Assembly: GCA_009823505.1 (NCBI GenBank)
Contig: VZQC01013302.1
Location: 2,325,765 to 2,389,764 of the forward strand
Direction of reading: 5' to 3'
Length of the DNA: 64,000 nucleotides
DNA from: Rhizomys pruinosus
Taxonomy: Eukaryota > Chordata > Mammalia > Rodentia > Spalacidae
The position numbers and the translations under genes were made by a program. The notes under the pieces are model-generated. The model was given only the letters and a program-made list of their open reading frames with translations, was not told where the DNA came from and ran no database searches. Below, piece by piece: positions 55,200 to 64,000 of this stretch (position 1 is its first letter; each line of letters begins with the position of its first letter).

Positions 55200-55415
55200 G
55201 GGTGTTGGAGAGATGGCTCAGTGGTTAAGATCATTGGCTGTTCTTGCAGAAGACTCAGGTTTAAATCCCAGCACCCATATGGCAAAAAAATGCCCTTAAT
55301 GTCAGATCCAGAGGAAATGATGCTCTCTTTTTCTGTCTTCTTTGGGCATTTCATGACACATGTGCACTTACACACATGCAGGCACAACACTTAAACATAT
55401 AAAATAATAAAAAAT
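55200..55415 (+). mobile_element. B2/B3 SINE, TSD
   Basis: Head GTTGGAGAGATGGCTCAGTG. TSD AAAATCTACA at 55190-55199 and 55416-55425. Opposite orientation to its 54.8-kb neighbour. The 147-codon minus frame spans both SINEs and is an artefact. Confidence 0.93.
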
Positions 55416-55439
55416 AAAATCTACAATCCACATATGAAA

Positions 55440-55563
55440 TAAAGCATAATGTTTGCTTTTCCAAGTTTAGATCACCCCATTTAACATAGTTTATCATTCT
55501 ATCCAGTTTCTTGAAAATACCAGGAAGCATTTTTCATTACATATTAATAGAATTCTATTCTGC
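55440..55563 (-). pseudogene. Old L1 ORF2 remnant, left part
   Basis: Antisense of the ORF2 C-terminal region (TTTTTCATTACATATTAATA then GAATTCTATTCTGC). It continues at 56343-56500 once the two insertions between are removed. Confidence 0.55.
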
Positions 55564-55579
55564 ATCACATTTTCTTTTT

Positions 55580-55735
55580 CTTTTTCTTTTTGGTCTTTTT
55601 GAGACAGGGTCTCCCTGTAACCCCAGCTGTCCTGGAACTCACTCTGTAGACCAGGCTGGCCTTGAACTCACAAAGATCTGCCTGCCTCTGCCTCCCGAAT
55701 GCTAGGATTAAAGGTGTGTGCCACCAAGCCTGACT
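55580..55735 (-). mobile_element. B1 SINE, antisense, TSD shared with the L1 site
   Basis: Full antisense B1. TSD CATCACATTTTCTTTTT at 55563-55579 and 55736-55752. The 64-codon plus frame is an artefact. Confidence 0.95.
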
Positions 55736-55750
55736 CATCACATTTTCTTT

Positions 55751-56342
55751 TTATTTTAACGTATTTTTTTTATCAAATCTAGATCTGTGCCCCCCATTCC
55801 CCCACCCCACCAGAGCTCATGTATTCTGCTAAACATGCTTTTCATCTCTTTCTCAGTCTTTCTCAATATTCTCCATGTGGAAATTGACTGTTTTGAGCAG
55901 AAGTTCACTGATTCAGTCAGTTCTTTGATGCAGTCCTTTCTGTTGTTGTTGTTGCTGTTGTTGTTGTTTCCAATATGCATCACTCCCAACTGTTTTGGAC
56001 AAAAGCTCAAGGGGCCATGCACAAGAAATACTTACAACTAGGTAATTGGCACTAGCATCCACAGATGAGGGATACCATTCGTCGTTTGTTTATCTGGGAT
56101 TGTGTTACTTCACTCAGCATGATGTCCTCTAGCTCCAGCCATTTTCCTGCAAAGCTCATGATGTCATCTTTCTTTACTGTTGTGCAGAACTCCATTGTGT
56201 AGATGTACCACATTTTCTTTATCCACTCATCAGTTGAGGGGCATTTGGGTTGGTTCCAGCTCCTTGCTATTGTGAAGAGAGCTGAAATAAACATGGCCAT
56301 GCATGTATCTCTGCAGTGGGGTGAGTCTTGAGGGTACGTTCC
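55751..56342 (-). mobile_element. L1 3' fragment (ORF2 C-terminus and 3'UTR), antisense, TSD
   Basis: The left part is 3'UTR (C-rich antisense tract before AGAGCTCATG, then (GTT)n). The right part carries an open ORF2 C-terminal stretch at 56300-56052 with NQPKCPSTDEWIKKM and YTMEF, the best-preserved L1 coding piece in the window. TSD TCACATTTTCTTT at 55738-55750 and 56343-56355. 5'-truncated, so inactive. Confidence 0.9.
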
Positions 56343-56510
56343 TCACATTTTCTTTAACCATTCATCTAAGCTAACTTAATGGACATCTAGACTGGTTCCA
56401 TTTCCTGGCTATTGTGAATATTGAAGCAATAAACTAGAAAGAGCAAGTATCTTTGTGGTGAGATTTTGAGCCTTTGGATATATGCCCAGGAATGGTATAG
56501 CTGGCTTAAA
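56343..56510 (-). pseudogene. Old L1 ORF2 remnant, right part
   Basis: TTTAACCATTCATCTAAGCT, ATTTCCTGGCTATTGTGAAT and GGATATATGCCCAGGAATGG form antisense L1 ORF2 C-terminal sequence, older than the L1 inserted in it. Confidence 0.7.
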
Positions 56511-57172
56511 TGTTAGCTCTTATTTATTCTTATCTGTGTTTATTTGTTTTGGGCCTTTGTTGTGTTTTTTGCACCTGTTCATAGAAGTGTGTCCTTCAGT
56601 TTTTGTTGTTCCCCATTTCTCTCTTTTTGTTTGTTTGTTTCATTTTATGAGTCCTCCTCCTGAGTTCTCTTGACTTGGATTTATGTTCTGTGCAGTTATT
56701 TGGGATAAACTGACTATAGCAACAGATAAAATATTTTGCAAGCAGTCCTGGTGCACACCTGTAGGAAAAAATGCCTGTGTACTTCACCTGTGTCTCTGAA
56801 GAGGTTCAGACCACAGCACTAGAATACTTTTGTGGAACAATGTAGTTTATAGTTTGTTTTAATGATAAGGCATCAATATTTAAGAAGCAAAATGAAGGAA
56901 TGTGAAGAGGGGAAAATAGAGAAGAATGAGATGAAATTACGTGGGTTGGAGCTCCAGGAGGTAAGGGAAGGTGTAGTGGAAATTATAGAGTGGGTCTAGA
57001 GAAAGGAAGAATGGTCACAGAAACCTTTTCCAGAGAGATGCGAGTTAAACCACAGCAACCAAAGCACAAAAGTGTAAGTAATAAAAGCAAAGTTGAAAAA
57101 ATAAAAAGCAAAATACCCATAATATTAAGCAGATGACATCATACCCTCAGTCAGTCCTTCTTCCTCTTTGAG
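56511..57172. other. Unique DNA, no gene seen
   Basis: No supported feature; a purine-rich stretch occurs around 56890-57010. Confidence 0.4.
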
Positions 57173-57712
57173 ATGAAATGGTTTCTCCCTCCCCTTGGAT
57201 TGTCTTTTCTAACAGTCTCCACAGCTGGAAAAGATGCTGGGAATCTCTATTATTCAATCCAGCCAAAACAGTGTGTTCTCTCAAATGAGAAAGAGTTCTT
57301 TAACCAGAAACTACTTTCTGCTGAAGCTGTCTGGTCTGAGGCCCCTGACTACAATTTTCATCCTTGTCTGTGCTGTTTAGTAATAATTCTCTCCTTACAC
57401 AGTGCTTTCTGTGAACGAGGTTCTGAGGTTATAGAAGGCCTGTTCACCTTTGTGTCCACCTTTATTATGCCCTCAAAATACTGCACCAAGTTCCACAGCA
57501 CAGTGCCCATCCCCATCTCCCAATCCCATATACCCTGCCTAGGCCTTGGAGAAGTTATGGGGAAAAATCTCCTCATCCCACCTAGAGGATCTGATACCGC
57601 ACTCCAGCTTCTGTCCTCACAGACTGCTCTGTTCCTACCCTCCTTCATGAGGATCAGCTTCTGTTTGCATTGTCACCACCTGTTCTTTGCTCCTTGCTCT
57701 ACCTGCACATGA
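57173..57712 (+). other. Unassigned 179-codon open reading frame
   Basis: The longest frame outside repeats. It begins MKWFLPPLGLSFLTVSTAG, which could pass as a signal peptide (charged start, hydrophobic run), followed by a Cys-rich hydrophobic patch (CLCCLVIILSLHSAFC) and a Ser/Pro-rich remainder ending in CSTCT. I recognise no domain or family. An antisense frame of 96 codons overlaps. In 64 kb of six-frame sequence one open frame this long is not surprising, so I treat it as probably non-coding. Confidence 0.15.
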
Positions 57713-58654
57713 CAGCACCTCCCTGGCAGCCATAGCTGACTTTGGTATGGTGTGACTGAGCATCAGCATCTTGGACACTTCTTTGTGGAGAAAATCCCAC
57801 CCAGGTCTCTTTCCATTTTCTGTATGCCTTTTTTTTTTAATAGGAATAGGATTTGCTGTCTTTTTGTATTACTTTTTGTCATTCGGTCTCTCAGACCTGG
57901 CATCTAATCTGCCATCTAGTCCCCGAGGACACTAGCTTTATCTTTTTCATTTTTCTTTTGTCCAAGTGGAATATATTTATGTAAGAAGCCTTAGCCATAT
58001 CTCAAAATTTCTATAGACACAATGCTTTTTATAGCACAGTCTGCATAAATTCTGCTTCTTTTTAATGGCCTGATGAACTCTTCCCTAAAGCAGGGACTGT
58101 GTTTGCCTTTCTAACTGAGAAAGGCTACGGCTCCGGTATCACTCAGTATCTCTTCACTCCATAATTCAGTGATCCAAAAACCCATCCCAAGTGCTGCTGG
58201 GGAGGACTCAGCTGCGATCGCCTGGTTCTTGATGGAATCTGCTCTTTTTCGGACCATTGTCTTGTCAGTTTCCCTTAGTTCTCTGCTGTATGAGCTGCTT
58301 CCATAAGGGAGCTTAAATCCTTGTTGGCTTCCTCAGAGCCAGTGAGGTGGTGGAGACAGAGTGTGGGAATAGGTCAGTCTCACTTATTCCAGATTCTGGT
58401 GGCTAGAAGCAACTCAGTAGACCAACTCATACAAGGCAAGAGCAGAGGGCCATTCTGCATCGCACCCCAACTTATCTCTGAGAGCCATTTCTAGAAATGA
58501 TCTCCTTGGAAATCAAGAAGATTTCTGGATACTCCAGGCTATGGTCCCAAGATGAAAATAAGAAGAGTATTGCAGTGTGGTATCATAAATCATGTGGCTT
58601 ATTGACATACAATGAGAATATTTATTATATTCTCAATTTGAGTGTTAGTTTGTT
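57713..58654. other. Unique DNA, no gene seen
   Basis: No supported feature. Confidence 0.4.
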
Positions 58655-58736
58655 TGCTTGCTTTGAGACAGTCTTGCTTATATAGCCCAGGCTGGCCTTG
58701 AAATCATGATCCTCCTGCCTCTGCTTCCAAAATTAG
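58655..58736 (-). mobile_element. Very old B1/7SL-type SINE fragment, antisense
   Basis: TTTGAGACAGTCTTGCTTAT, AGCCCAGGCTGGCCTTGAAA and GATCCTCCTGCCTCTGC. The GATCCTCCTGCCTC form is typical of early B1/PB1 elements. Confidence 0.75.
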
Positions 58737-61263
58737 GTTCATATTTTTTAAAGAAAAGAATAACATGAACCAACCTCTCAGGGAATATACCCAATAGACA
58801 CACATTAGCCAGTGCAGTGAGTGAGTTCCAAAATCATCGAAGTCTAATTGCTCAAGTACGATAGAAACAAGTCTCTGTAGGAAATAAACTCTAATTGAAG
58901 TTTGAAATGTACCTTTAATATGAGAAACTCTTGAGAGAAGCTGACTTGGCTACCACAATAGAAATGCACAATAGGAAAGCTCCGTCAGTGGTGGAAGGTA
59001 GCAGTGGTGGGAAAAGCCTTAGAAATCCACCCTAAAGCTAACAGGATATGACTTTTTGCCTTTGGAATTCTGAAGGAGCCTGCTGAATTCTTGAGTGTAT
59101 ATATTTTTATGTCTAGTTTTTTAGGTCATTTTCTCACACATGGAACTCTTGATAAGGTGCTACATAATATTCCCCAAGGGTAAGGCAAGTTCCCTTTAAG
59201 TTCTTTCACAGAGATCTGATGAGAAAGAGGAAGGAACTCACTTTAAAATGTCAACTATGAAGTATTGGAGATTATTTCAAAGCTACATAACAATCCACCA
59301 GTGATTTTAAATAATTTTCATTTTAAGTTATATTTTCTTATGTGTTTTCTCTAAAGCCAGTTTTACAACAACAACAAAAAGCTAGAATCTAACAAATAAC
59401 CACAGCTATAGTCTTTGATATAATACCATACAGTCAATAAAAGACCAGAAATTGATTTTCTTGACCACTGAAACAAACTGTCTTTCCCAATCTTTTCCAC
59501 ATAAATATCAGTTTTACAATCTTCCAAGGGTAATAAACACTCATTGCACAACTGAAATACTCAGTTAGCTTAATTTCAGAATTTAAAGTAGGCATTACTT
59601 TCAGAAAATTATGTCCTTTTTCCTTTTTATAATGCTTGCAAAGTTTTGGCAATTCAATTGTGTTGTGAGTAAGGTGTTCTTTTACTCCAGCTTGGCATCT
59701 ATGATTTTGATACTATGTTTATTAATATGGAATATTTGATTTGTAATTTTGGTGATTCCTATATCTAATAAAATTGGTGGTATTCTCTAATTTAATTTGA
59801 CCATGTAACTCAAAATCTTGCTATTTCCTCTATTCCAGTATGTCATTAGTAGGATATTTTAAGCATGTAAGCAGTATCCAGTTGTAAAGACTGTGAACGA
59901 CGAGCATATCAGGCATATGTCCTATAGCCATAGGTGCTTGGATTATCTATATTTCAGTAGGTCTCAGGGTTATATAGGTATTATGGTTCCATTTAATTAA
60001 TTGACAATACACTGGGACTTGCTATCCATCAATTAAAATAAAAATAAGCTCTTCTCTCCTTTTTAATATTGGGAAACTGGAAGGGTATATTAGCCCAAAT
60101 GAAATACTACCTACCATTCATCAATCCACTTCTTTATAGTCAAAGCATGTCTGTCATGCATGTCCCTAGCTATTAATGGCAAATGATACCATATATTTTG
60201 GAGAAAAGAAAACTTACAGCAATTAACTTAAGACTTTCCTACTAGAGGGAGAAGAGAAGGGCAACATGCTTTACAATATCATTCAGTTATGCTCCCTACT
60301 GATCCTTCCATTTAGTGCCAAGGGATCTGTATAGTTTCATTGCTTCAGCAGCTCACAGTACCCTAAAAATGGTTGTGGCAACTATGTAACTGGTGACCAA
60401 AAGGAAGAAAGCACTAGGTTTTACATTTATGTTGTATTTTAAGGGTAGACAATAGCCCTAGAATACCAAGGAGATGTTGTGTATCTACAGTGAACAGTCA
60501 ATTCAAGCAAACAACTGTCAGCCAGTTTATTTAGTGAAATGAAGCAAAAGGTTTGAAGATAAGGATCTAAAGTTGTCTACAACTGTAGGAACAGAGAAAA
60601 ACAGGCCTTGAATGAAACTGGGAAAAACTGAGGTAAGCTGATCCTTCTACAGGTGATGATGCAGCCATGTGATAGCTTCAAACCAGAATGTCAGTTTCAT
60701 TGCTTGTCCCAACAGTTGTCAGATCTCTGAGAGGTCAATGCTAGGAATGGATTAGCAGGGCCTGAAGGGTGTGATGCGGTGGTCCACACATGAAGCAAGG
60801 AGAGTGTAGGCCAGTGTGATTTGCCATGTAAATGAAAAATAAAAGGCAGACTTGACAAACAGGAAGTAGGATTCAGGAAACATTGGGAATAGTAAATAAA
60901 GAAGAATAGGGTATGTAGGAGTTACGAATAATGCAATTGAGACAAAAGTATCTCTATCTAGAAAGGCATGGCTCATCAGTCTATTATATCCTTTATCTGC
61001 ATTTATCATGCCTCAATTTGGCTACTCTACAAAACAGGTCCTAACCTTCTTCTATATCATGGCAACATCTACTGGAACATCTACTGGACTGGACTTCTGG
61101 GAAACAGTCACTAATTAACTCCCTGGGCTTGTGCAGAGACTACTATTTGTTAAATTCAATGAACATTGACCTCTTAACCACTCTGTGTCAGGCACTTTAC
61201 AGATCTTACAAAATCCATGCCACACAAAACAGCTTATGTTTTATTGCAATTGTGTGTTAGATA
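58737..61263. other. 2.5 kb of unique AT-rich DNA, no gene seen
   Basis: Frames of 62-85 codons are unrecognised; no repeats identified. Confidence 0.5.
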
Positions 61264-61278
61264 AAGAACTCACTGTGC

Positions 61279-61555
61279 ATTTTGTCCCCCATTGGTGACA
61301 CTGTTTTGGGAGGTCTTAGATGGTGTGGGCATGCTGGAGGAAGTTTGTCACTGGGGGTGGGCTTAAAGAGTTCAAAAAGCCTTGCCAATCTCAAGTCGCT
61401 CTCTGCTTCTTGTGCTTGCTTGAAGATGTGAAGCTCTTCTTTCTGCGCCTACTCAGGCACCTCCTGCCACCATGCCTACCCATCATGATGTACTCTATTT
61501 CCCCTGGAACCATCGATTGTAGATTCAAATAAACTCTTCCTTTTATAAAAAAAAA
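61279..61555 (+). mobile_element. Poly(A)-tailed retroposed copy with TSD
   Basis: The segment ends CAAATAAACTCTTCCTTTTAT (poly(A) signal near 61528) then A12. The direct repeat AAAGAACTCACTGTG is exact at 61264-61278 and 61556-61570. Internal TTGTCACTGGGGGTGGGC, CACCATGCCTACC and CATCATGATGTACTC resemble a widespread rodent repeat I cannot name. Confidence 0.8.
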
Positions 61556-61790
61556 AAAGAACTCACTGTGAGGCAAGTAACATAAGCTCGGTGTTTTGCC
61601 AGCAAAGAGAGAAACTGAAGTTGCCGAAGGTGAGGGAATCAGTACGAGTTCATGTGTTTCACTAAGCTAAACAAGTGTTAGAGATGAGAGAAGAGTAAGG
61701 CATATTGGGAAGACAGAAAGGCAGAAGCAATGGGAAGGGTGTGTTCACTGAGGCTGAAAGGTTCATGAGCGCACCGGGGATCACCAATGC

Positions 61791-61835
61791 CAACCCAACA
61801 CAGCCACACTCTTGATGGTCAATTGATATTTTATT
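61791..61835 (-). promoter_or_regulatory. Candidate polyadenylation site
   Basis: Minus-strand AATAAA at 61835-61830, followed about 20 bases downstream by a GU-rich element (GTGTGGCTGTGTTGGGTTGG, 61810-61791), the standard arrangement of a mammalian poly(A) site. No genomic A run follows, so it is not a retrocopy tail. Confidence 0.45.
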
Positions 61836-62068
61836 GTTAATGCAGATGGAATGAATAAGTAACAGAATCACTAGCAGCAAGAGCCTACAACCTAAACAGC
61901 TACCGGGCAAGCAGGGGCAACTGAAGAGAACTTGCCAGGATGGCACCCAGAAGGCTGCTGTTCAGGATGCCCAGGGGAAGCAAAGTGGAATGACTCAGCA
62001 GAGTGGCTTGCTGCACACTGGAGTTGGTGGAGGCCACTCGGACACTCAGTGCTGTTGCTGCTCTGCAT
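61815..62068 (-). other. Candidate terminal exon
   Basis: Upstream of the poly(A) site on the minus strand, TTACTTTGTATGCAG (ending about 62069) is a plausible splice acceptor. The segment is more GC-rich than its surroundings and open in more than one frame. No protein family recognised; a noncoding RNA exon is as likely. No donor-side exon was identified. Confidence 0.2.
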
Positions 62069-62174
62069 ACAAAGTAATGATGGTATTTGGAGGATATTTT
62101 TGCTACATAATGATTTAAGCCAGTGTTTTAAATCTTCTAGTTTGCAAGACAAAATATCATATTTGCCCACCTAA

Positions 62175-63319
62175 ATCAAAAGAGAATTTATTTGCTCTGC
62201 CATATACCATGCCTATCTGGGTTACTTGATGATCAACACCAGGAATTCTAGCTTGGGTGGAACCAAGCTTAGATGGACCAGATGGAATAAATTTATTCTG
62301 ATTCAAAATTCTGTGATTTCATAGATTTTGAAAGATTCAAAATATTTCCAACAAGCTAACCTTTCACAGAGTTCTATAGTCACCATAATTTTTCTTTTAA
62401 TTCTGGAAAGAGAAAGAATGTGACTACTATAATTGTGGCTATTTGAATAAGAGTCACCCCCAGGTCAGTTAACATGACATATCCTTTGAAAAAGCTGATT
62501 ATATTGTATTAGATTTAAATTATTTTTATCCTAGATAATATGTTACTGACAGATAAATCAAAATCAGATGGCTGGGTGAAGTCCAAGTCTATAGCTTTTG
62601 ATAATCAACCCAATCAATATTCAATATTCTACACTGATTTTCAAACATTCAAAAAAATTTAAACGTCGTAAAGTTAAAATACAGCAATGGCATCTTAAAA
62701 TTTCTATCAGTCATGATATGGACAAAACATCATTGTATGAAAATCTTTTGTAAATAAACTCCAGTAGCAATTAGATTATATTTGATAGCATGCAGGTCAA
62801 TGCTGGGAAGCATAAGGTGGTAATGATGTGACTGTAATGCATAGTGTTTACCTTACCTAGTCTTCTCTAGATTGGATTGGCTTTATAAGCAAAGAAAAGA
62901 GTCAGGGAAAATTAAGTATAGACAAAACACTATCTAGCACAGGAGTTACAACAAGCTGATTCTGAGTCCCCTGCCTGCCATTCACACACATTGTCATGTT
63001 CCTTAACGACTTTCCATATCAGTTTTCTTTTCTTTGTATTATTAATGAACATGCTGAAAGATCTGCCTAGTTGACATGTGTTGAGAATTGAATAATATTA
63101 CTCATTTGAGAGTTTAGCTTAGCAACACTCTGGTTATTCAACGAGTATAGGCACACACTGCTTGTAAGGGCTTTGTATAAACACATATTTAGGAAAGAAA
63201 GGCCAAGGGTTGTGCCATTTTTTGACTGCATAGTTAACATATAGTGTGTCTGGAAACAAGAAAAGAAAGGTGATGGTAGAAGTTATGCAAAAGCTTAATT
63301 GGGTTTTTATTTCAGCATT
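62175..63319. other. Unique DNA, no gene seen
   Basis: AT-rich, no supported feature. Confidence 0.5.
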
Positions 63320-63333
63320 CTACAATACAATTT

Positions 63334-63585
63334 TATTTATTTATTTTTTATTAATTTTATTTATTTCTGTATGTGTATGAATGTACTGTCTGCATGTAGG
63401 TTTGTGCACCCGTGTCGTGCAATGCCGCGGAGTTCAGAAGAGGGTCTCGGATTCCCCTGGAACTGGAGTTCTCCTGGAATTGGAGCTTCAGACGGTTCTC
63501 AGCCGCCATGTGGGTGCTGGGGATCGAACCCGGGTCCTCTGTAAGAGCGATCGGCACTCTTAACCGCTAGGCCATCTCTCCAGCC
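63334..63585 (-). mobile_element. B2 SINE, antisense, long subfamily, perfect TSD
   Basis: TSD CTACAATACAATTT at 63320-63333 and 63586-63599. Long-subfamily duplication (AACTGGAGTTCTCC then GAATTGGAGCTTC). B box and A box intact in antisense. Frames of 60-81 codons are artefacts. Confidence 0.98.
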
Positions 63586-63599
63586 CTACAATACAATTT

Positions 63600-64000
63600 A
63601 GTAACTTACTATAGCTCAGTAAATGATTTGACTCCACAAGAAGCTTTCATGAATCCACTGATAAATAGAAATTATTGACTGTTTTCAAATTTATATTCTT
63701 CCTGTTAACTCCCCCTCACAAAAAAAGAAAAAACAACAATCTGGACCAGAACTTACTACTTCAAATTTTTGAATATATGGATGTTATTGGCCTCATAGGT
63801 AAATGTTGATCAACCAAACTAGGAGTTAAGGATACAGTCCTTGTGCAAATTGAAATCATACACTTTTGATTGTACACAGTGGAGAGGAACTGTAAGCACC
63901 ATATGGAAGCATAGGATTAATAAGCTAATATTTTGGATGTTCATTTTTAATGTTATATTTTGTTCACAAATGGCGGCTGTGAATAATTTTTCTTTTTTAA
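63600..64000. other. Unique DNA to window end, no gene seen
   Basis: No supported feature. Confidence 0.5.

Noticed and set aside
54947..55390. 147-codon minus frame
   Set aside because: It spans two oppositely oriented B2-type SINEs and a CA repeat.

Overview
This window looks like intergenic or deep-intronic DNA from a muroid rodent. The evidence is the SINE repertoire: many B1 copies (7SL-derived, either strand), B2/B3 copies with tRNA-type A and B boxes, B4 copies and one ID element. All are AT-rich-tailed, and many have intact target-site duplications (TSDs). The recent B1 and B2 copies carry shared variants that differ from the Mus and Rattus versions I know, so I favour a muroid outside those genera. 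I cannot name the species. I found no convincing host protein-coding gene. The longest non-repeat ORF (179 codons near 57.2 kb) is unrecognised and could be chance. The best hint of a host transcript is a minus-strand poly(A) site with a possible terminal exon at about 61.8-62.07 kb.

Layout. 1-4.6 kb: unique DNA, a B1 stub, B1, ID and B4 SINEs and a structured TG microsatellite. 4.84-11.99 kb: one large minus-strand LINE-1 (L1) insertion inside a B2-like SINE, with an unusually long, internally duplicated 3' untranslated region (3'UTR). 12-17 kb: B2 copies, a retroviral-type LTR, an L1 3' end, a 38-bp minisatellite beside a T42 tract, and an antisense L1 3'UTR. 17.7-21.9 kb: a decayed class I (gammaretrovirus-like) endogenous retrovirus on the minus strand, with an LTR, a polypurine tract, env transmembrane and pol (RNase H, RT) remnants, broken up by later SINE and other insertions.

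22-36 kb: mostly unique DNA with scattered SINEs, a 224-bp tandem duplication of non-repeat sequence and older interspersed repeats. 36.5-37.3 kb: a strand-asymmetric purine-rich block. 39-47.4 kb: another copy of the L1 3'UTR module, several young B2s, and a composite L1 block bounded by a 14-bp repeat. 47.4-64 kb: sparse repeats, a perfect 19-bp hairpin, a mariner-like MITE candidate, an ancient L1, and an L1 plus a B1 that landed at the same short target site.

Nothing here forms a working gene system. The most distinctive biology is L1 evolution (3'UTR module gain and duplication), two young B2 subfamilies, and nested retroinsertions whose order can be read from TSDs.
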